Shown here: piece after piece, positions 43,612 to 50,947 of the stretch | Position numbering within the stretch: the first letter of the stretch is position 1 | How the letters are laid out: every line of letters begins with the position of its first letter | NCBI GenBank assembly: GCA_964344565.1 | Contig: CAYFNT010000005.1 | Location: forward strand, 124,001-188,000 | Origin: JACNKJ01 sp964344565 | GTDB taxonomy: Bacteria; Krumholzibacteriota; Krumholzibacteriia; JACNKJ01 | Direction of reading: 5' to 3' | DNA: 64,000 nucleotides | Position numbers and translations under genes: made by a program | Notes under the pieces: generated by a model | Database searches by the model: none | Told to the model about the DNA's origin: nothing | What the model saw: the letters and a program-made list of their open reading frames with translations, nothing else

Positions 43612-45006
43612 ATGTCCGGACTCTTCGGCATCATCGAAACAGGGAAGAACGCGCTCTTCGTGCAGCAGTCGGCCCTGCAGATCCTCAACCACAACGTGGC
43701 CAATGCGAGCACGCCCGGCTACAGCCGCCAGCGCGTGCTCATGGGGGCGAGAACCATCCTGGGCAACATGGGATGGCCCAGCGGCGACGGCGTGGAAGTG
43801 CTCGGCGTTCAGCGCGTCACCGACCAGTTCATGGTGTCTCGCCTGGGACGGGCAGAGTCCGAACTGGGTGAGCAGGCTGCCCTGGTGAGCGGCTACGACA
43901 TCCTGGAGCTGGTCTTCGCCGAGCCCGTGGACGACGTCATGGGCGAGACCAATCTGGGCGACTCCATCACATCGTTCCTGGATTCCTGGCAGGTGGCCCA
44001 GAACCCCGAGAACGGGGACGGCTCGGGGGACATCCGGTCGCTGATCCTGGAGTCCGGTCGAATGATGGCCCGTCGATTCAACGACCGCGACGCCGAACTC
44101 GTCTATCAGAGCCAGCTCCTGGAGAACGAGGTGGAGGTCACGGTCACCCAGGCCAACGAACTCATGGCCGAGATCGCCCGCTACAACAGCGAACTGGTGG
44201 GATCACCCCTTTCGGAGAGCGCGCGGGGAAACATCCTGGACGCGCAGCAAAGCGCGCTCTTCGAACTTTCAGCCCTCACGGGAGCCGAGTGGAGCCAGGC
44301 CGAGAGCGGCGTGGCCACCGTGCAGATCGGCACGCGGACCCTGGTGCAGGGCAACACGGCCACGGAGTTGAGCGTGTCCTACGAGCGGGGCAGCGGACGC
44401 ACCGCCGTGGCCAGCGTACACGTGGCCGGAGAGACCCAGTCGGTGGACTTCCCCTCGGGCGCCATCAAGGGCCAGATGGAAATCCTCAACGAGCGCATCC
44501 CCGAACTGCTGGATCGCCTGGACACCCTGGCCGCGGCCGTCATGGAGAGGACCAACGCCATCCACCAGGAGGCGGGCGGCGCTTCCGGCGGAGGCGTGGA
44601 CATCTTCACGGGCAGCGACGCCTCGACCATGAGCATCAACGAGGTGCTCGATCACAATCCGGAACTCCTGTCCACCTCGGGCACCTTGCCCGACGGACGC
44701 AGCATCGCCGAGGCCATGTTCGACCTGCACTTCGAGAGCATGAGCGAGGAGAACGGCGACACCCTCGAGGACTACTACGCCGCCACCATCGGCAGCCTGG
44801 GCGCCAAGAGCGCCACGAGCCGGCAGCTCTACGATTCGTCCCTGCGCTTCAAGCAGGGCGTTCAGGACAGGCTCGAATCCGTGACCGGAGTCAGTCTCGA
44901 TGAGGAACTTGCCAACATGATGATGGTGCAGGCGGCCTTCCAGGCCTCCTCGCGGGTCATCGCCGTGGCCGATTCCCTCCTCGATTCCATTCTGGCGACG
45001 GTCTAA
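43612..45006 (+). CDS. flgK: Hook-associated protein 1 FlgK
   Basis: First hook-filament junction protein, 464 residues. N-terminal LFGIIETGKNALFVQQSALQ and ILNHNVANASTPGYSRQRV are typical. The middle contains the FlgK helical region, and it ends with ELANMMMVQAAFQASSRVIAVADSLLDSIL. Behind GAGGGGAGAAGGCA. Confidence 0.95.
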   Translation: MSGLFGIIETGKNALFVQQSALQILNHNVANASTPGYSRQRVLMGARTILGNMGWPSGDGVEVLGVQRVTDQFMVSRLGRAESELGEQAALVSGYDILELVFAEPVDDVMGETNLGDSITSFLDSWQVAQNPENGDGSGDIRSLILESGRMMARRFNDRDAELVYQSQLLENEVEVTVTQANELMAEIARYNSELVGSPLSESARGNILDAQQSALFELSALTGAEWSQAESGVATVQIGTRTLVQGNTATELSVSYERGSGRTAVASVHVAGETQSVDFPSGAIKGQMEILNERIPELLDRLDTLAAAVMERTNAIHQEAGGASGGGVDIFTGSDASTMSINEVLDHNPELLSTSGTLPDGRSIAEAMFDLHFESMSEENGDTLEDYYAATIGSLGAKSATSRQLYDSSLRFKQGVQDRLESVTGVSLDEELANMMMVQAAFQASSRVIAVADSLLDSILATV

Positions 45007-45014
45007 GGAGGATC

Positions 45015-46532
45015 ATGCGAGTAACGCACGCCATGCTGAATCGACAGCTCATCACCGGAGCCGCGCGTTCCTACGAGCGCATGGCCACCATCGACATCGC
45101 CCGCCGCATCACTCGCCCCAGCGACGATCCCGCGGGGACACAGCGAATGGTGCAGCTGCGCGGACTCATCAGCCAGAACGAGCAGTACCAGAGCAACGCC
45201 GACACGGCCTATCGATGGCTTCTGGCCGCCGACACGGCCCTGTCGGGACTGGGCGAGAATTATCGTTCGATCAGGGAGCTGGCCCTCAGCGCCGCTGACA
45301 GCAGCATGGAGATGGAGCTGGAAGGATTGCTCCAGTCCATCGACGGCGTCATCGACGGCATCATTGAGCACGCCAACACGCGCATCGGCAACTCCTACCT
45401 CTTCGGCGGCACGAAGACCCAGTCCGAACCCTTCGACCGCTACGACGGCGGCATCGGCTACCGCGGCGACGACGGCAGCCTGTCCACGTCCATCAGCACC
45501 GGACTCTCGCTCATCTACAACGTTTCGGGCGACGAGCTCTTCGGTCCGGAGCTGCCCTTCCTCGACGGCACCGAGGACTGGGACGCCCGGCTCACCTGGG
45601 ACACGGAGATCGAGCAGCTCTTCGACGGCCGGGGCGTGGAACTGGGCATGATCCGCATCACCGACGGCACGGGCACCAGCGTGAGTCTGGATCTCAGCGG
45701 CCTGCGCACGGTGGGGGATCTGCGGGACAAGATCCAGGAGGCCTTCCCCGGCTTCACCGTGGAGATAGGCGAGGACCGCAATCTCGTCGTCGAGGGCACC
45801 GGCCCCCTCAGCGTGGAAGATCTTCAGGGCGGCATCAGCGCCCAGGCTCTCGGCATTGAGGGGACCCACAATTCGGGCCGCATGATCACCCGCGACCTGG
45901 ATCCCTCCATCACCGAGGAAACCCCGCTATCCGATCTGCTCGGCATGGACATCACCCTGGGCAAGATCCAGGTGGCCGTGGGCCACGACGCCCTCTTCGA
46001 GGAGCTGGATCTCTCCAGCGCCACGTCCGTGGGGGACATCATCGATCTCATCGAAGGCGAGTTCCCCGATCTGCGCGTGGAGATCTCGCCCTCGGGCAAT
46101 CGACTTTCGGTGACCTCCGACAGTTTCGAGATGTTCGAGATCAAGGGTTTCGAGGACGACTTCACCGCGAGTCTCATGGGACTCGAGGGCAAGGGGGTGC
46201 CCATGCGTCCCCTGGAGGTGCTCTTCGAACTGCGCGAGGCCGTGGAAAACGGCGATCAGGATGCGGTACAGAGCCTCCTGGCCGAGGTCGAGGCGGTGGA
46301 GAAGCACATCACCGACGTGCACGGCACCGTGGGCAGCCGGCTGGCCATGGCCGAGGGAGCCCAGAACACCCTCGAAGTGAAGAACCTGAATCTCACCGAC
46401 ACGCTCTCGAAGATCGGCGACGCCGATCTCACCGAGACGCTCATGCTCTATCAGAACGCCGAAGCCAGCTATCAGGCCTCCCTGTTGCTGGCTTCGAACA
46501 TCTACCAGCTCACGCTGGCGAACTTCCTTTAG
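45015..46532 (+). CDS. flgL: Hook-associated protein 3 FlgL
   Basis: Second junction protein, 505 residues, longer than E. coli FlgL (317) because of an expanded variable centre. Flagellin-like N-terminus (MRVTHAMLNRQLITGAARSY, RITRPSDDPAGTQRMVQLRG) and C-terminus (TETLMLYQNAEASYQASLLL, SNIYQLTLANFL). The FGGTKTQSEPFDRYDGGIGYRG segment is a FlgL landmark. Confidence 0.93.
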   Translation: MRVTHAMLNRQLITGAARSYERMATIDIARRITRPSDDPAGTQRMVQLRGLISQNEQYQSNADTAYRWLLAADTALSGLGENYRSIRELALSAADSSMEMELEGLLQSIDGVIDGIIEHANTRIGNSYLFGGTKTQSEPFDRYDGGIGYRGDDGSLSTSISTGLSLIYNVSGDELFGPELPFLDGTEDWDARLTWDTEIEQLFDGRGVELGMIRITDGTGTSVSLDLSGLRTVGDLRDKIQEAFPGFTVEIGEDRNLVVEGTGPLSVEDLQGGISAQALGIEGTHNSGRMITRDLDPSITEETPLSDLLGMDITLGKIQVAVGHDALFEELDLSSATSVGDIIDLIEGEFPDLRVEISPSGNRLSVTSDSFEMFEIKGFEDDFTASLMGLEGKGVPMRPLEVLFELREAVENGDQDAVQSLLAEVEAVEKHITDVHGTVGSRLAMAEGAQNTLEVKNLNLTDTLSKIGDADLTETLMLYQNAEASYQASLLLASNIYQLTLANFL

Positions 46533-46547
46533 TAGAGAGGTAGGAGA

Positions 46548-47024
46548 ATGATCATCAAGGATACCATCTTCGGCGACATCCAGTACACGGAGGAGGACCT
46601 TCTCATCCTGCCTCTGGGTCTTGTGGGAATGCCGCACCTGACCCGTTTCCTCATCCTCGATTTCGAGGGCGAGCACGCCTTCAAGGCGCTGCTGAGCACC
46701 GAGGAGCCGGGCATCAACTTCCTCATCACCGATCCGCGCAATTTCCGCGACGATTTCGACTTCGATCTGCTCGAGCCCACTCGCGAAGCCCTCAAGATCG
46801 GCAGGGACGACGATCAGGCGGTCTTCGTGCTCTGCACCTGGCGCGGCAAGTTCGAGAGCACCACGGGCAACCTGCTGGGTCCCATCGTGGTGAACGTGAA
46901 GAACCGGAAGGCCATGCAGGTCATCCTGGAGCGCGGAGCCTACACCACTCACGAATCCCTGGCCGCTATGGAAGAGGATGCCACCGAGGTTCGTGTGGAG
47001 GGCAAGAGCCTCAAGGTCGGCTAG
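46548..47024 (+). CDS. fliW: Flagellar assembly factor FliW
   Basis: 158 residues. FliW binds flagellin and CsrA, sequestering CsrA when free flagellin is low. Motifs: GDIQYTEEDLLILPLGLVGMP, LSTEEPGINFLITDP, NLLGPIVVNVKNRKAMQVIL. csrA follows after 35 bases and two flagellin genes come next, giving a complete FliW-CsrA-flagellin control unit. Confidence 0.97.
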   Translation: MIIKDTIFGDIQYTEEDLLILPLGLVGMPHLTRFLILDFEGEHAFKALLSTEEPGINFLITDPRNFRDDFDFDLLEPTREALKIGRDDDQAVFVLCTWRGKFESTTGNLLGPIVVNVKNRKAMQVILERGAYTTHESLAAMEEDATEVRVEGKSLKVG

Positions 47025-47059
47025 AAGCCGAATCACCATGCACACAGGAAGGAGCCGCC

Positions 47060-47302
47060 GTGCTGGTACTGAGCAGGAAGCGCGACCAGAGGATCATGAT
47101 AGGAAACAACGTGAGACTCACCGTCGTCGACGTCAGAGGCGATACGGTGCAACTCGGCATCGAGGCCCCCAAGGAAATACCCGTCTATCGGGAGGAGATC
47201 TACCAATCCATCATGGAGGCCAACAAGGACGCACTGGATCGCAAGATGCCCAAGCCGGAAGATCTGGGCAAAGTGCGTCCCATCAACCGGAAACCCCGAT
47301 AG
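47060..47302 (+). CDS. csrA: Carbon storage regulator/translational repressor CsrA
   Basis: RNA-binding translational regulator, 80 residues from GTG 47060 behind AGGAAGGAGCCGCC. Sequence MLVLSRKRDQRIMIGNNVRL and VQLGIEAPKEIPVYREEIY contain the RNA-contacting residues (L4, R6 side; VPVYREEI-type helix start). The extended C-terminus (EDLGKVRPINRKPR) resembles that of FliW-regulated CsrA proteins. Likely target: flagellin mRNA leaders downstream. Confidence 0.97.
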   Translation: MLVLSRKRDQRIMIGNNVRLTVVDVRGDTVQLGIEAPKEIPVYREEIYQSIMEANKDALDRKMPKPEDLGKVRPINRKPR

Positions 47303-47432
47303 GAGTAGAACAGGCCGTTTTAGTCTGAATTTTTTTTGGAGGTCATAAGGCCTCAAAAGAGATTCCCATTTCCAAAGCTTCCCCAAAGCGCCCAAACGCG
47401 ACTCGCCGGATCGCGCAAGTCGTAAATATACT

Positions 47433-47459
47433 TAAAGTTGCGCGGGTTCTTTCCGATAC
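47433..47459 (+). promoter_or_regulatory. Sigma-28 promoter of flagellin gene 1
   Basis: TAAAGTTG (47433-47440), 11 bases, TCCGATAC (47452-47459); consensus TAAAGTTT-N11-GCCGATAA. Confidence 0.8.
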
Positions 47460-47475
47460 CACTTTCAACCGCATC

Positions 47476-47549
47476 GGCACGGAGGCCGGCGGTATCCGGA
47501 ATTCCTGGAACCCCGCCCGGTGGGCGGAAAGCTTAAGGAGAAGCTTTAA
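47476..47549 (+). promoter_or_regulatory. Flagellin 1 leader with two candidate CsrA sites
   Basis: Site 1: GGC-ACGGAG-GCC (47476-47487) presents ACGGA in a loop. Site 2: AAAGCTT (47528-47534) pairs perfectly with AAGCTTT (47541-47547), holding AAGGAG in the loop; this is also the Shine-Dalgarno sequence for ATG 47550. Both fit the A(N)GGA-in-a-loop rule for CsrA. Confidence 0.65.
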
Positions 47550-48992
47550 ATGTCTTTCAGAATCAACAACAACATCTCCGCCATCAACGCTCATCGCATC
47601 CTTGCGAGGAACGACTTCGAGATGAGTCGCTCCCTGGAGAGGTTGAGCTCTGGTCTGAAGATCAATTCTGCCGGAGACGATCCCGCCGGGCTGGTTATCT
47701 CGGAAAACATGCGCGCCCAGATCACGGGTCTCAATCAGGCGATCGAGAACAGTGAACTGGCCGCGACCATGGTCCAGACCGCGGAAGGCGCCCTCACCGA
47801 AGTCCACGCACTGCTGAACAGCATGCGTGAACTGGCGCTGCACGCGGCCAACGAAGGCGCCGTCAGCGCGGAGGACCTCGCCGCGGACCAGGCCGAGATC
47901 GACAACGCTTTGAGCACCCTGCAGCAGATCGCGGACAACACGCAGTACGCCACGAAGAAGCTGCTCAACGGCACCGGCGGCACCACGGGTACGGTTCTGG
48001 ACGGAACCGCGCAGTTCGTGGGCGCCAGCGCCAAGACCTCTTCGGGTGACTTCACCATCGCCGTGACCACTCAGGCCGAGAAGGCCGCCGTGGTGACCGG
48101 CAACACCGCTGCGATCACCAGCATCGCCGCCGACGAGACTCTGACCATCGTGAACAACACCAGCGGCATGACCGTGACGGTTGATCTCGAGGCCGGAGAC
48201 AACGCCCAGACCATCGCCGACAAGATGAACGCCGTGACGGACATCACCGGCCTGGTCGTGACCACCGATGGTACGGACATCACCGCCACCAGCCAGGAGT
48301 TCGGCTCGGCGGCTGACTACACCATCTACACGGACACGCAAGCCACCGACGGTACCCAGAGCGGTTTCACCACTGCGGGTACCAGCGACACGGGCGTGGA
48401 CGTCGTCGGAACCTTCACCTTCAGCGGCACGGCCTATCAGGCCACGGGCGTGGGCGCGGTCCTCTCGGGTCGCAGCAGCACTCCCGCCGAGGGGCTCCGC
48501 GTGCACTACAGCGGCGCCACTGGTGCCGATGTGGGTACGGTGCAGGTCTCCAATCAGGCCCTGACATTCCAGATCGGCGCCAATGGCGGCCAGACCGCCG
48601 AGGTCTCCATGGCCGACATGAGCACGCGTCGCCTGGGTCGTGGTCTGGATGCGGGATTCGACGGAACGAACCAGTTCAAGTCCCTGGCCGAGATCAGCGT
48701 CCTGGACGCCGATAAGGCCACCGACGCCATCGCGGTCATCGACAAGGCCATCGCCGACGTCAATTCCGTGCGTGGTGAACTGGGCGCCTTCCAGGGCAAC
48801 ACCCTGGAGAGCAGCCTGAGCAACCTTCGGGTCGCCCAGGAGAACCTGATCGCCGCTGAGTCGGTGATCCGTGACACGGACATGGCCGCGGAAGTCGCGA
48901 GCTTCACTCGTGGTCAGATCCTGGTGCAGTCCGCCTCGGCCATGTTGGCCCAGGCCAATGCCGCGCCGAGCATCGTTCTGTCGCTGCTCTAA
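47550..48992 (+). CDS. fliC: Flagellin (first copy)
   Basis: Filament subunit, 480 residues. Conserved N-terminus MSFRINNNISAINAHRILAR, LERLSSGLKINSAGDDPAGL, SENMRAQITGLNQAIEN, and C-terminus SNLRVAQENLIAAESVIRDTDMA with QILVQSASAMLAQANAAPSI. The variable centre (about residues 150-350) is Thr/Ala/Asp-rich. It is followed by a strong terminator and a second flagellin gene with nearly the same ends. Confidence 0.97.
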   Translation: MSFRINNNISAINAHRILARNDFEMSRSLERLSSGLKINSAGDDPAGLVISENMRAQITGLNQAIENSELAATMVQTAEGALTEVHALLNSMRELALHAANEGAVSAEDLAADQAEIDNALSTLQQIADNTQYATKKLLNGTGGTTGTVLDGTAQFVGASAKTSSGDFTIAVTTQAEKAAVVTGNTAAITSIAADETLTIVNNTSGMTVTVDLEAGDNAQTIADKMNAVTDITGLVVTTDGTDITATSQEFGSAADYTIYTDTQATDGTQSGFTTAGTSDTGVDVVGTFTFSGTAYQATGVGAVLSGRSSTPAEGLRVHYSGATGADVGTVQVSNQALTFQIGANGGQTAEVSMADMSTRRLGRGLDAGFDGTNQFKSLAEISVLDADKATDAIAVIDKAIADVNSVRGELGAFQGNTLESSLSNLRVAQENLIAAESVIRDTDMAAEVASFTRGQILVQSASAMLAQANAAPSIVLSLL

Positions 48993-49025
48993 CTCTCGCG
49001 GGCCTGTCCCGAACGAAGCAACCCG

Positions 49026-49057
49026 AACTCCCCCTCTCCGGAGGGGGAGTTTTTTTA
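49026..49057 (+). terminator. Intrinsic terminator of flagellin gene 1
   Basis: AACTCCCCCT (49026-49035) pairs with AGGGGGAGTT (49042-49051), with a T-run 49050-49056. Confidence 0.92.
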
Positions 49058-49225
49058 TTCGAACACTGTTTACCCCGACTACCCTAGCTTAACCCATGGT
49101 ATTGGATGAGGCCTCGAGCGCCCTGCATGATCTTCATAAGTGCTTGATAATGAAGTGGAAGGCCTATGATGTTGTTTATTCTCTCATGATCCGTCGTTTT
49201 TTCTCAAAAGGAAGCTGAATACCCC

Positions 49226-49252
49226 TCAAGTTTCGTTCCTTCCCTCCGATAC
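49226..49252 (+). promoter_or_regulatory. Sigma-28 promoter of flagellin gene 2
   Basis: TCAAGTTT (49226-49233), 11 bases, TCCGATAC (49245-49252). Confidence 0.78.
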
Positions 49253-49267
49253 CTCATACATCCTCAT

Positions 49268-49336
49268 GGCACGGAGGCCGTGGGGAGTGATTACCAGGGG
49301 ATCCGCCTGGGGCGGAAAACTGAGGAGAAGCTTTCA
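49268..49336 (+). promoter_or_regulatory. Flagellin 2 leader with two candidate CsrA sites
   Basis: GGCACGGAGGCC (49268-49279) is the same as in leader 1. GAAAACT (49315-49321) pairs with AGCTTTC (49329-49335; one A-C mismatch), holding GAGGAGA in the loop just before ATG 49337. The layout is conserved between the two leaders although the intervening bases differ. Confidence 0.6.
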
Positions 49337-50782
49337 ATGTCTTTCAGAATCAACCACAACATCTCCGCGATCAACGCCCATCGCATCCTGTCGCGCAACG
49401 ACTTCGAGATGAGCCGGTCCCTGGAGAGACTGAGTTCGGGACTTAAGATCAACACGGCCGGCGACGATCCCGCCGGACTGGTGATCTCCGAAAACATGAG
49501 GGCTCAGATCACCGGTCTCGGTCAGGCCATCGAGAACGGCGAGCTGGCCGTCACCATGGTCCAGACGGCCGAAGGCGCTCTCACGGAAGTCCATTCCATT
49601 CTCAACAGCATGAGAGAACTGGCTCTCCATGCCGCCAACGCGGGTGCCGTGACCGACGCCGACCTGGCCGCGGACCAGGCGGAGATCGAGAACGCCCTGG
49701 CGACTCTTACCCAGATCGCCGAGAACACCCAGTACGCGACCAAGAAACTGCTCAATGGAACTGGCGGAACAACGGGAACGGTCATCGCGGGCTCCGCGGA
49801 GTTCCTCGGCGCCAACGAATTGACGGAGTCAGGCGAGTATACGGTTGATATCACTGTGGAGGCTCAAAAAGCCGAGATCCACAACACCTCTTCCGGCGCG
49901 ATAACGGGCATCACTGCCGACGAAATGCTGACCATCGTCAATAACACGACGGGCATGACGGTCACCGTGGATCTCGATGCAGGCGACAACGCGCAGACGA
50001 TTGCTGACAAGATCAACTACTACACCGAAATCACTGGCCTAACGGCAAGTACGGATGGAACTGACATCCAGGTGGACAGTCTCGAGTATGGATCCTCCCA
50101 GGACTATACGATCTACTCTGATAACGAGGACTTCACCGGAGCGCAGAGCGGGTTTGCCAACGCCGGGGACAGCGATGTCGGACAGGACATCGAAGGCACC
50201 TTCACCTTCGGCGGCACCACCTATCAGGCCGACGGCGTGGGCGCGGTGCTGAACGGCCGCAACTTCAGTCCGGCGAACGGCCTTCGCGTCTACTACAGCG
50301 GCGCCGCCGGCGCGGCCGTGGCGACGGTCCAGGTTTCGAACCAGTCCCTGGTCTTCCAGATCGGGGCGAACTCCGGCCAGACTTCCAACGTGTCCATGGC
50401 CGACATGAGCACTCGCCGTCTGGGCACGGGACTGGACTCCCGCTTCGACGGCACCAACCAGTTCAAGAGCCTGGCCGAGATCTCGGTGCTCTCGCCGGAC
50501 AAGGCGAGCGACGCCATCGCGATCATCGACAAGGCCATTGAAGATGTGAACGGCGTGCGCGGTGACCTGGGCGCCTTCCAGAGCAACACCCTGGAAAGCA
50601 GTCTCAGCAACCTCCGCATCGCGCAGGAGAATCTCGTGGCCGCGGAATCGGTGATCCGCGACACGGATATGGCTGCCGAGGTCGCGAGCTTCACGCGGGG
50701 ACAGATCCTGGTTCAGTCCGCCTCCGCGATGCTGTCTCACGCCAACGCCACTCCGAACATCGTCCTGCAGCTCCTGAGCTAG
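49337..50782 (+). CDS. Flagellin (second copy)
   Basis: 481-residue flagellin paralogue; ATG 49337 is chosen because it matches the first copy and the hairpin-borne ribosome-binding site. N- and C-terminal thirds are nearly the same as in the first copy (SFRINHNISAINAHRILSRN; NVSMADMSTRRLGTGLDSRF), while the centre differs in codons and residues (STDGTDIQVDSLEYGSSQDY). Tandem duplication followed by divergence is likely; two flagellins may form different filament sections. Confidence 0.96.
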   Translation: MSFRINHNISAINAHRILSRNDFEMSRSLERLSSGLKINTAGDDPAGLVISENMRAQITGLGQAIENGELAVTMVQTAEGALTEVHSILNSMRELALHAANAGAVTDADLAADQAEIENALATLTQIAENTQYATKKLLNGTGGTTGTVIAGSAEFLGANELTESGEYTVDITVEAQKAEIHNTSSGAITGITADEMLTIVNNTTGMTVTVDLDAGDNAQTIADKINYYTEITGLTASTDGTDIQVDSLEYGSSQDYTIYSDNEDFTGAQSGFANAGDSDVGQDIEGTFTFGGTTYQADGVGAVLNGRNFSPANGLRVYYSGAAGAAVATVQVSNQSLVFQIGANSGQTSNVSMADMSTRRLGTGLDSRFDGTNQFKSLAEISVLSPDKASDAIAIIDKAIEDVNGVRGDLGAFQSNTLESSLSNLRIAQENLVAAESVIRDTDMAAEVASFTRGQILVQSASAMLSHANATPNIVLQLLS

Positions 50783-50821
50783 GGGACGAGGCAGTAAATC
50801 CAGGAAACTCCGGGTAATCAA

Positions 50822-50854
50822 AAGGATCCCCCCTCCCCGGGAGGGGGGATCTTT
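50822..50854 (+). terminator. Intrinsic terminator of flagellin gene 2
   Basis: GATCCCCCCTC (50825-50835) pairs with GAGGGGGGATC (50841-50851), extended by AA/TT outside; short T tail. Confidence 0.8.
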
Positions 50855-50867
50855 CCATTGAAAACCC

Positions 50868-50895
50868 TCAAGATACCCCTCCGAACGACCGATAT
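50868..50895 (+). promoter_or_regulatory. Candidate sigma-28 promoter of fliD
   Basis: TCAAGATA (50868-50875), 12 bases, ACCGATAT (50888-50895). One base longer spacing than at the flagellin genes. Confidence 0.5.
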
Positions 50896-50947
50896 CGAAG
50901 GTGAGGCCCGCCCGGGCCTCGGGAGAAGACCATGGAGGGAGCGAAAC

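Noticed and set aside
50858..50947. N-terminal extension of FliD from TTG 50858
   Set aside because: The stretch contains a sigma-28-like promoter, has no ribosome-binding site, and FliD proteins start near SSSISGLVSGMDW.
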